Assembly (NCBI GenBank): GCA_028693235.1
Contig: JAQUVW010000002.1
Span: forward strand, 124,001 to 188,000
Length of the DNA stretch: 64,000 bases
Direction: 5' to 3'
DNA from: Candidatus Gastranaerophilales bacterium
Lineage (GTDB): Bacteria; Cyanobacteriota; Vampirovibrionia; Gastranaerophilales; Gastranaerophilaceae
Translations under genes and position numbers: made by a program
In this document: positions 47,675 to 54,402 of the stretch, piece after piece
Numbering within the stretch: position 1 is the first letter of the stretch
Layout of the letters: every line of letters starts with the position of its first letter
The notes under the pieces: generated by a model
Told to the model about the DNA's origin: nothing
Seen by the model: only the letters and a program-made list of their open reading frames with translations
Databases searched by the model: none

Positions 47675-48196
47675 ATGGCAACTAAAGCCTTTAAACAAGA
47701 AAAAATTGATGCTATCAAAGAAAAAGTCAGCAAAGCAAAAGTAGCCATAGTAACTGAGTACAAAGGTTTCACTGTTGAAGAAATCACAAACTTACGCCGT
47801 GCTCTTCAAAAAGAAAACGGTGACTACATGGTTACTAAAAATACTTTAGCAAAACTTGCTATCAAAGACACTGAATTTGAAGTATTAGCAGACAAAATGA
47901 CAGGTCCTATCGCAATCGCTTTCGGTTACGAAGATCAAGCCGCTCCTGCAAAAGTACTTGAAAAATTCATCAAAGCAACTAAAAAAGGCGAAATCGTAGC
48001 CGCAGCTTTGGATGGTCAACTCTTAGACGCCGACCAAGTAAAAGCTCTCGCAAGCATTCCTTCAAGAGAAGAACTCTATGCAAAAATGCTTGGCTGCGTA
48101 AATTCACCTGCAACCGGTATCGCCGGTGCTGTCAATGCTGTAATGAGCAGCTTGGTCAGAGCTATCGACGCCGTTGCAAAACAAAAAGCAGCTTAA
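47675..48196 (+). CDS. rplJ: Ribosomal protein uL10
   Basis: 173 residues with [39 protein letters not shown] and [19 protein letters not shown]. It is the stalk base that carries bL12 dimers and, in other bacteria, represses its own operon through the leader. AAAGGAG precedes the ATG. No rplK-rplA genes lie immediately upstream, unlike the common rplKAJL order. Confidence 0.97.
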   Translation: MATKAFKQEKIDAIKEKVSKAKVAIVTEYKGFTVEEITNLRRALQKENGDYMVTKNTLAKLAIKDTEFEVLADKMTGPIAIAFGYEDQAAPAKVLEKFIKATKKGEIVAAALDGQLLDADQVKALASIPSREELYAKMLGCVNSPATGIAGAVNAVMSSLVRAIDAVAKQKAA

Positions 48197-48251
48197 TTGC
48201 CGCTTAAATTTATTTACAAAAAATACACAAAAACATAAAAGGAGAATTAAA

Positions 48252-48623
48252 ATGAGTGTACAAGAAATCTTAGAATCAATCGAAAAATTGACTTTAATCG
48301 AAGCAGCTGAATTAGTAAAAGCTATGGAAGAAAAATTCGGCGTTTCTGCAGCAGCTCCAGTAGCAGTTGCAGCAGCAGCTCCTGCAGCAGCAGGCGAAGC
48401 AGCAGCTGAAGCTAGCGAAGTTACTGTTGTTTTAGCATCAGCAGGTGCTAACAAAATCGCTGTTCTTAAAGAAGTTAGAGCTATCACAGGTCTTGGCTTG
48501 AAAGAAGCTAAAGACTTAGTTGACGCTGCTCCAAAACCAATCAAAGAAGGCGTTAAAAAAGAAGAAGCTGAAGAAATTAAAAAGAAACTTGAAGCTGCCG
48601 GTGCTGCTGTTGAATTGAAGTAG
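48252..48623 (+). CDS. rplL: Ribosomal protein bL12
   Basis: The start at 48252 follows AAAGGAG and gives [20 protein letters not shown]; upstream codons of the frame are spurious. The 123 residues have the N-terminal dimer domain, the Ala-rich hinge ([16 protein letters not shown]) and the factor-binding domain ([20 protein letters not shown]). Base and codon use is more GC-rich than its neighbours, as usual for highly expressed genes. Confidence 0.98.
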   Translation: MSVQEILESIEKLTLIEAAELVKAMEEKFGVSAAAPVAVAAAAPAAAGEAAAEASEVTVVLASAGANKIAVLKEVRAITGLGLKEAKDLVDAAPKPIKEGVKKEEAEEIKKKLEAAGAAVELK

Positions 48624-48652
48624 TTCAACAAAGTATTGGAAAGTAAAACTTT

Positions 48653-48683
48653 AAGAGAGATGGTATTTGCCATCTCTCTTTTG
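48653..48683 (+). terminator. Terminator of rplJ-rplL
   Basis: AAGAGAGATGG (48653-48663) pairs perfectly over 11 bp with CCATCTCTCTT (48670-48680), loop 6, followed by T. Confidence 0.92.
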
Positions 48684-48807
48684 TTATGAAATAGCCGACT
48701 AACCTATTTGAATATTGCCGAAAGTTCTATAGGAAAATTCAAAAAAGTTGTGGATACTAAACATGTCAAACATAGCCAAAAACTGATTGAAAAGGAGAAA
48801 GAAGAAA

Positions 48808-49413
48808 ATGAAAAAATTATCTGTTATGTTATGTACTTTTGTGTTGCTAAGTGCAGCCTCTTATGCGGCGTGTCCATTGAACAATTGTGCAACTCCAAAG
48901 GCCGCTCCGTGTTGTGAAACACCAAAACCTACAGCTTGTGAAGCTCCAAAACCATGTTGTGATAGTCCTGAACCTTGTTGCCAAGATGACAAACCTACTT
49001 GTTGCAATACTCCGGACCCTGTTGTTATTAAACAAGAGTCTTGTTGTTGGGGATTGTCACAAACAGATTTGTTTAAAAAATTATGCTTAGACAAATGCCA
49101 AATGGATAAAGCTTGTTGCCTTTATAACAAATATAAATGCGACGTCAAAGAATTAAAAGAACAATTGAAATGTAAACAAGACAAATTGTGTGAAATGGTC
49201 AAGTGCGGTGCTTCTTGCTGCGATATTAAACAACAAAAGAAAGATATTAAATGCTTGAAGAAAGACATCAAAGAAAAATGGGCGACTTATCAAGATGATT
49301 TCAAATGCATGTTGACAAAAGACCAAAAGAAAAATTTCAATAAATTTTCAGGAGAAGAAAATAAAAAATACAAACAGCTAATGAAAAATAAATGTTGTTG
49401 TAAATTAAAATAA
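48808..49413 (+). CDS. Exported Cys-rich protein (28 Cys)
   Basis: The ATG at 48808 follows AAGGAG with ten-base spacing. The product has a signal peptide (MKKLSVMLCTFVLLSAASYA, cut before ACP). The mature 181 residues contain 28 Cys. Part one has repeated CC pairs separated by Pro/Glu/Lys (CCETPKPTACEAPKPCC and similar, residues 30-75). Part two is a helical Lys-rich region with C-x6-8-C spacing (DIKCLKKDIKEKW). It ends KNKCCCKLK. Export with this many Cys implies disulphides or metal binding at the cell surface. No known family comes to mind. Confidence 0.8.
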   Translation: MKKLSVMLCTFVLLSAASYAACPLNNCATPKAAPCCETPKPTACEAPKPCCDSPEPCCQDDKPTCCNTPDPVVIKQESCCWGLSQTDLFKKLCLDKCQMDKACCLYNKYKCDVKELKEQLKCKQDKLCEMVKCGASCCDIKQQKKDIKCLKKDIKEKWATYQDDFKCMLTKDQKKNFNKFSGEENKKYKQLMKNKCCCKLK

Positions 49414-49425
49414 CCCAATAAAATT

Positions 49426-49482
49426 AAGCCTCCGACAAGGGGGCTTTTTTTAATCCCTAAATGGCTCTAAAGGGCTATTTTT
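49426..49482 (+). terminator. Two tandem terminators after the Cys-rich gene
   Basis: AAGCCTCC (49426-49433) and GGGGGCTT (49439-49446) form the first stem, followed by a T run. AAATGGC (49459-49465) and GGCTATTT (49473-49480) form a second, followed by TT. The pair suggests a strongly expressed gene. Confidence 0.75.
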
Positions 49483-49576
49483 CTAAAACTCGTGCATGTA
49501 AACGGTTTACTTTTTAAAAAAGATTATTAAAATGTAAATACAATATAAATTTACAAAATATAAAATAGGGGGCAAT

Positions 49577-50128
49577 ATGAGCCAATTAAGCGGACAAAGT
49601 TTTATTTCATCTGCTGTTGCAGGTTTAACCAATACTTACGGAACAGTTTCAAAATACAAAGGGTCTTCATCTCTTTCATTGGAAGATTTATCTAATCCAT
49701 CGTCAGAATTGTTGAGCACTCTTGGAAATAATAATTCATTTTTGAGTTATATGACGAGCAATTTTTCTAATTTGGATTCTGATGGAGATGGCTCAATTTC
49801 CGCAAATGATGTCAGCAAACTAACTCAAACCATGCAATCTCAAGGATTGACTTACAATGAGATTTCACAACTTGCAGCTTCCGGTGCAATAAGCTCCAGT
49901 TTGACAGAAACCGTTTTGAATTATTTTAACAAAATTGATAAAAACGGTGATGGTCGTATAACGAGTGCTGAAATCTCTGCATTTGGGTTTGAATCCGACA
50001 GACAAAAAATGGATACAAAATACAATTCATTTAAAGGGTCAAGCATAAGTACGTTTTATGTTGATTCTGATAATGAAGATGAACCCTCAAGCGTCGTTGA
50101 CAGTTTATATCCCACATCTGAATCATAA
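49577..50128 (+). CDS. EF-hand calcium-binding protein
   Basis: Two EF-hand loops are complete enough to bind calcium. Loop 1 is DSDGDGSISAND at 67-78, with Asp rather than Glu at position 12. Loop 2 is DKNGDGRITSAE at 121-132. The rest is Ser/Asn-rich with no signal peptide or membrane segment; 183 residues. AGGGGG lies before the ATG. The partner or process is unknown. Confidence 0.85.
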   Translation: MSQLSGQSFISSAVAGLTNTYGTVSKYKGSSSLSLEDLSNPSSELLSTLGNNNSFLSYMTSNFSNLDSDGDGSISANDVSKLTQTMQSQGLTYNEISQLAASGAISSSLTETVLNYFNKIDKNGDGRITSAEISAFGFESDRQKMDTKYNSFKGSSISTFYVDSDNEDEPSSVVDSLYPTSES

Positions 50129-50152
50129 TCTCGCATAGAGAATGGCTAAAAG

Positions 50153-50183
50153 AAGCGTGGCTAGAGGAATGTCACGCTTTTTG
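50153..50183 (+). terminator. Terminator of the EF-hand gene
   Basis: AAGCGTG (50153-50159) and CACGCTT (50173-50179) form a 7 bp stem followed by TTTT, 25 bases past the stop. Confidence 0.8.
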
Positions 50184-50241
50184 TATGAGTTGAAAATTGC
50201 TTAAATCGCTAAAGCCTTTGTTTGCAAGGGTTGAAGGATAA

Positions 50242-50381
50242 AAACAACTTAAAAAATTATGACATAAAATGCTATACCTCTTGGGTAGCTTGACGATTGG
50301 GTGAACTAATTAATACAAAAAAGATTCATTTTTTTGCATTGTACCTCTCAAGGTAGGCAAAGATTGATTATAAAGTTGTTT
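50242..50381. other. 140 bp folded element between convergent genes
   Basis: AAACAACTT (50242-50250) and AAGTTGTTT (50373-50381) are a perfect 9 bp inverted repeat that encloses two hairpins, GCTATACC-TCTT-GGGTAGC (50271-50289) and TACC-TCTCAA-GGTA (50342-50355). Both inner hairpins share a TACCTCT/GGTA core. The arrangement looks like a three-way-junction RNA or a small palindromic element. There is no gene here. Confidence 0.5.
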
Positions 50382-50386
50382 CTTGA

Positions 50387-50563
50387 TTATTCTTTTATGA
50401 TTATAAGGTTGTGAGCGATTTTCATTTTAGTGGTTGGTAAAACAACATCTTGCAATCCGTTTGCAATGCTCAAAACACTTCCTGCTTTAAGAGTAACCTC
50501 TTCACTTTTGTAAGTAAAAGAGTAATCCGTTTGTCTGTCTGACCTGATGGTGATTTTATCCAT
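50387..50563 (-). CDS. Small hypothetical protein after recR
   Basis: 58 residues starting MDKITIRSDRQTDYSFTYKS and ending LIIIKE, with a beta-strand-rich pattern (EEVTLKAGSVLSI). AGGA lies 11 bases before the ATG, a little far. It starts 23 bases after the recR stop on the same strand, so it is likely the last gene of the ybaB-recR operon. Function unknown. Confidence 0.6.
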   Translation of the reverse strand: MDKITIRSDRQTDYSFTYKSEEVTLKAGSVLSIANGLQDVVLPTTKMKIAHNLIIIKE

Positions 50564-50586
50564 AAGAATTCATGTCCTTTTTTTAT

Positions 50587-51186
50587 TTAATCTAATTCTC
50601 GTCTACCTTCAATCGCTCTTGCGAGTGTAATCTCGTCGGCATATTCAAGGTCTGAGCCAATCGGAATTCCGAAGGCAATTCTTGAAATTTTTATATTGAA
50701 AGGTTTTATAAGTTTGTTCAAATAAAGGCAAGTTGCTTCGCTTTCAACAGAAGGTCCGAGGGCAAGAATAATTTCTTTGATATCTTCTTTTGCTATTCGT
50801 TGCAAGAGTTCTTTAATCCTTATGTCTTCGGCTCCAATCCCGTCTATAGGCGACAAAACGCCTTGCAAAACGTGATATTGTCCTTTATATTCGTTTGTTT
50901 TTTCAATAGCTATCAAGTCTTTGGTTTCAGCAACAACACAAATTGTCGATTTATCTCGATTTGGATTTTGACATATTTCGCAAGGGTTTGAGGCAGACAT
51001 ATTGAAACAAACATCACAATAATGAATGGTTTGTTTTGAGTCTACTAAAATATTTGCAAATCTTTCAACTTCCCCCAAGGGCATTTTTAAAAGGTGAAAA
51101 GCCATGCGTTGAGCTGACTTGGGACCTATGCCGGGAAATTTTTGAAAAAATTCAACCAAATTTGATAGAGGTTTGGTGTATTGCAT
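50587..51186 (-). CDS. recR: Recombination mediator RecR
   Basis: RecR, with RecO, loads RecA at gaps. The 199 residues have FQKFPGIGPKSAQRMAFHLL (helix-hairpin-helix), a four-Cys zinc finger in CDVCFNMSASNPCEIC, and the Toprim part (ICVVAETKDLIAIEKT, later RIAFGIPIGSDLEYADEITL). Its start shares one base with the ybaB stop, the usual ybaB-recR coupling. Confidence 0.97.
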   Translation of the reverse strand: MQYTKPLSNLVEFFQKFPGIGPKSAQRMAFHLLKMPLGEVERFANILVDSKQTIHYCDVCFNMSASNPCEICQNPNRDKSTICVVAETKDLIAIEKTNEYKGQYHVLQGVLSPIDGIGAEDIRIKELLQRIAKEDIKEIILALGPSVESEATCLYLNKLIKPFNIKISRIAFGIPIGSDLEYADEITLARAIEGRRELD

Positions 51187-51518
51187 TAGAACAAACCAGG
51201 TATGTTAATTCCGCCAGTAATTGTTTTCATTCTGGCTTCCATTTGAGATGAAGCATCTTTGCTTGCTTGAGTCATTGCAGTTGAGATTAAATCTTCAAGC
51301 ATTTCGATAGTGTCTTCGTCAACGTTTTCAGGGTTTTCAGGGTTAATAGCTTGAGCTGTTAATTTTATTGATTTAAATTTTCCTTGTCCGTCACAAATTA
51401 CTTTTACCGCACCGTTGCCTGATTCAGCTGAAACTTCTATATTTGCCAAATCTGCTTGAGCGTCTTGCAATTTCTTTTGCATTTGTTGAGCTTGTTTCAT
51501 CATAGCTGCTATATTCAT
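51186..51518 (-). CDS. YbaB/EbfC nucleoid-associated protein
   Basis: I use the ATG at 51518, which has GGGAG eight bases upstream; the ATG five codons earlier has none. The 110-residue protein begins MNIAAMMKQAQQMQKKLQDA and has SGNGAVKVICDGQGKFKSI, the YbaB core. It ends ITGGINIPGLF. Members bind DNA as dimers. Confidence 0.95.
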   Translation of the reverse strand: MNIAAMMKQAQQMQKKLQDAQADLANIEVSAESGNGAVKVICDGQGKFKSIKLTAQAINPENPENVDEDTIEMLEDLISTAMTQASKDASSQMEARMKTITGGINIPGLF

Positions 51519-51614
51519 ACCAAATTCTCCCATTATAATCTTGTAAGGTATCTATAATTATAGGACAACTTACATTTATAAACAAGAGTTTAATTATTAA
51601 TATCAGTGTTTAAA

Positions 51615-51785
51615 TTAATAAGAACGACGCATCAGGTCGGATATTTTTAGGTCTGATTTTTTCATCACGGGTTTGGGCTGTTTAATCGGTTGTTTTGCGT
51701 ATTTAAATTGAGTTAAGCCTACTCTTGCGGTATCTTCTTGTTTCAGCATCAAGATTTCTTGAATAAAATTCCATATTTCTCTCAT
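51615..51785 (-). CDS. Small hypothetical protein
   Basis: 56 residues from the ATG at 51785, preceded by GAGAGG; a longer frame from 51827 lacks a site. It starts MREIWNFIQEILMLKQEDTA and is basic and Pro-containing after residue 25 (KQPIKQPKPVMKKSDLK), ending LMRRSY. Likely disordered in its second half. Not recognised. Confidence 0.55.
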   Translation of the reverse strand: MREIWNFIQEILMLKQEDTARVGLTQFKYAKQPIKQPKPVMKKSDLKISDLMRRSY

Positions 51786-51878
51786 GGGGTGCCTCTCTTT
51801 ATTATAATTTAAACCGTAAACTTTCATTTGATATCCTATATTAAAACCATTTTTTATATAAAATATAATCCCCGATTA

Positions 51879-51887
51879 TGCTATATT
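51879..51887 (+). promoter_or_regulatory. Extended -10 directly before the 51894 gene
   Basis: TGCTATATT (51879-51887) is an extended -10 ending six bases before the ATG, with no ribosome-binding site. It matches the placement at comF, CheW-CZB and nanE. Confidence 0.5.
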
Positions 51888-51893
51888 TAGATT

Positions 51894-52613
51894 ATGACAG
51901 ATTACCTAGAATTGAATAAAGAACAAAATATCAAGATGACAAATCTTGCCTATGACCATTGCTCTAAGGATTTGAACCATGAAGAGTTGATTTGTGAGCT
52001 GTTTTCTGATGATGAATTGAAAAAACAAGTTTGCATTTTAAATTTAAAATCCGTTTTTTCTCAAAAAGAAGCAGATGCTTTGGTTGATAATTTGACGGGT
52101 AAGGGGGGGCCGGTTCGAGAGGTTGCGTCATTAAAAATTAATGAGTTTATTAAATCCGATAGCTCGCATCAATTTTTTCAGACGGAAAAAATTATTGATA
52201 CTCTTTTGCAGGCGACGACTGATGTAAATCCTGCCGTGTGCCGTAATATTATTGAAATTATGGATAAAATTGACAATATTAAATATTTAAACCAAATTTT
52301 GTATCAAAAAATTACGGCTACTTTTGAGGAGCTTAAAGTATTTAAGGATTACAAAAGTCATCTTTTAAATAAAAAAACTTTCAAGTTATATTGGAGTTTA
52401 GAAACGTTGACATATTTGCTTCTAAGCGTCAAAAAAGATGCGATATTTTTTCAAATAGTGAAGCAAGCAGCTGAGTTCAACGATTACACTATTAGAGAAA
52501 AAGCGTCTAAAATAATATCATCCTTAACCCCCGTTCCTGCAGAGTTTAAGTCCTTATCAGAAAAATTGAAATCTGATGAAAATCTCTATGTCAGGAGGTT
52601 TTTTGAACAATAA
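51894..52613 (+). CDS. Helical-repeat (HEAT-like) hypothetical protein
   Basis: The 239-residue protein is nearly all helical, in pairs of about 35 residues: LVDNLTGKGGPVREVASLKI, then LLQATTDVNPAVCRNIIEIM and QAAEFNDYTIREKASKIISS. PVREVA and TIREKA are the Arg/Asp-type turns of HEAT repeats. No signal peptide. Such proteins are usually protein-interaction scaffolds. It converges on the GspE-like gene, which belongs to a signalling operon. Confidence 0.7.
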   Translation: MTDYLELNKEQNIKMTNLAYDHCSKDLNHEELICELFSDDELKKQVCILNLKSVFSQKEADALVDNLTGKGGPVREVASLKINEFIKSDSSHQFFQTEKIIDTLLQATTDVNPAVCRNIIEIMDKIDNIKYLNQILYQKITATFEELKVFKDYKSHLLNKKTFKLYWSLETLTYLLLSVKKDAIFFQIVKQAAEFNDYTIREKASKIISSLTPVPAEFKSLSEKLKSDENLYVRRFFEQ

Positions 52614-52644
52614 TCTTCGACAAAAGCTTGCGAAAAACAAATAA

Positions 52645-54027
52645 CTATGAAATATACTTTTTTAAATCATCTTTGTCGAAAACTTCAATGCTGTCTTTGC
52701 TGTGAATGAAGACTAGGCAATTCAGCAACGGTTTAAACATCGTGAAATCATCAAAAGAGAATTTTTTGTTTAAATCAGCCATATTGTCGGTTAAAAATTC
52801 TGTTATAAGTGTTTTGTTTTTGAAAACAAGAGAGCTGAAATAATCTAAGCCTGTTTTTGTTGTTATGCCTTCAAAGTAAACAATATCAGGCGATTGAAAT
52901 TCAATAAAACGCATTGCTTTGTCCATATTGAATCCGATATTTTCGTTTAATTCTGATTGATGGACATTTTCTAAATTATATTTCGAAATGGATTCGATTG
53001 TCATAACATTTTTTTGCGAATTGGCAATATCAGACAAAATAGAATATATTATGTGAGTTTTTCCGCTCAATGAAGAACCGCAAACAAGTGTTATACCCGG
53101 TGTTGAGAGTGCTTCTTTTATTATTTTTATCTGTTTGTCGTCAAATCCGACTTCTGATAATTTCTTTGGAGGTTTGTATATTTTTAAAGAAATCCTTTCC
53201 CCTTGAATTGTCGGGAAAGCGGAAATGCTGGCTACAAGGGTTATTTCTTCCACTTTAAAGATAAGTTTTCCGAGTTGTGGAAGTTCTGAAACGGTAGGGT
53301 CAAGTGATGATAGTGTTTTTAGTTTGGAAATAAATGGTGCAACTAAAACGCTCGGAATTGCTCCTGTTGATACTACTTGAGATGGGCTTCTGAAATTGAC
53401 GCTCAATCCGTTGGGGACGTGTTCAAAAAATAGTTCATGAATATCCTCTGCAATTGCTTGTTTTAAAATAGCTCTTATAAGTAGTTGGATATGTTCATCG
53501 GACATGCTTTCGTTGTGGAGCTCTTCTCGCCAATCATATTTTACGGTGTTTTCGTCTATATAAATTTGTCCAACTGTATTGTCATTTTTGTAATATTCCT
53601 CAATCTTTTGCAGGACAAGGCTTTCAGCAGAAATTACAGGTTCAATGTCGCAACCTGTTTTTTCTACAATTTTGTCTATTGCAAACAAGTCTAATGGGTC
53701 TGCCATTGCAACAGTTAAGACATCTTCAATTTTAAACAGCGGAATAATTCTGTATTTTTGTGCATCTGCTGCATTAATCAGGCTTAAACATTTTTTATCT
53801 AGTGCGTAATCTTTCAAATCCACGTATGGTATGTGGAGTTTCGTTTCTAAAAATTTTAATAATTTTTCCTCGGTAATCAGTCCCGAATTTATCAAAACTT
53901 GACCAATGTTGACATTTTGAGCAATAGCAATCTCTTGTGCTTTTTCAATGTCATCATAGCCGATAAGCCCGTCACGAACGAGGTCGTATTTTAATTTTTC
54001 GAGTGTTTTATTTGTTACCGATTCCAT
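52645..54027 (-). CDS. GspE/PilB-like ATPase with MshEN domain, diverged
   Basis: Residues 10-145 are an MshEN (GspE N-terminal) domain: AIAQNVNIGQVLINSGLITE, then IPLFKIEDVLTVAMADPLDL; MshEN can bind c-di-GMP. Residues 175-455 follow the ATPase plan with P-loop GSSLSGKT (317-324) intact. However, the Asp box reads AEDIHELFFEH, Walker B is SPDIVYFEGI instead of DPDIIMVGEIRD, and the four-Cys zinc module is absent. It may be a regulatory or scaffold ATPase. It is the last gene of an operon with a CheY-like regulator and a hybrid kinase, and has no pilus genes around. Confidence 0.8.
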   Translation of the reverse strand: MESVTNKTLEKLKYDLVRDGLIGYDDIEKAQEIAIAQNVNIGQVLINSGLITEEKLLKFLETKLHIPYVDLKDYALDKKCLSLINAADAQKYRIIPLFKIEDVLTVAMADPLDLFAIDKIVEKTGCDIEPVISAESLVLQKIEEYYKNDNTVGQIYIDENTVKYDWREELHNESMSDEHIQLLIRAILKQAIAEDIHELFFEHVPNGLSVNFRSPSQVVSTGAIPSVLVAPFISKLKTLSSLDPTVSELPQLGKLIFKVEEITLVASISAFPTIQGERISLKIYKPPKKLSEVGFDDKQIKIIKEALSTPGITLVCGSSLSGKTHIIYSILSDIANSQKNVMTIESISKYNLENVHQSELNENIGFNMDKAMRFIEFQSPDIVYFEGITTKTGLDYFSSLVFKNKTLITEFLTDNMADLNKKFSFDDFTMFKPLLNCLVFIHSKDSIEVFDKDDLKKYIS

Positions 54028-54039
54028 TTGTTTCTTTCT

Positions 54040-54402
54040 TTATCCCAAATAGCTTTTTATGCGTTCCATAACAAAATCAATTTCAAAAGGCTTTGTGATG
54101 TATTCATTAACGCCTGTTTCTTCTCCAATGATTTTGTCTTCTTCTTGAGAGCGAGCCGTCACCATTATAATCGGAATGTCCTTGTATTTGTTGTCATATT
54201 TGAGCAAACGGCTGATTTTATAACCGTTGATTTTGGGCATCATGACATCTAAAATTATTAAATCGGGAACTATTTCTTTTGCTTTGTTTAGCCCTTCTTC
54301 GCCGTCAAAAGCACTATGGCATTCGTAGCCTTCTGCTTCAATCATAAATTGCAGCGTTTCTACTATATCTTGTTCATCGTCAACTATTAATACTTTTTTC
54401 AT
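54040..54402 (-). CDS. CheY-like single-domain response regulator
   Basis: 120 residues, receiver only: acid pair D8/D9 in VDDEQD, phospho-acceptor D52 in ILDVMMPKING, T82 and K104 in YITKPFE. As it lacks an output domain it should act by protein contact, perhaps on the GspE-like protein encoded 12 bases downstream. Its first codons overlap the kinase gene by 23 bases. Confidence 0.95.
   Translation of the reverse strand: MKKVLIVDDEQDIVETLQFMIEAEGYECHSAFDGEEGLNKAKEIVPDLIILDVMMPKINGYKISRLLKYDNKYKDIPIIMVTARSQEEDKIIGEETGVNEYITKPFEIDFVMERIKSYLG

Noticed and set aside
48847-49094. Minus-strand and alternate frames within the Cys-rich gene
   Set aside because: Shadows of the TGT/TGC-rich codons of a gene with signal peptide, good ribosome site and terminators.
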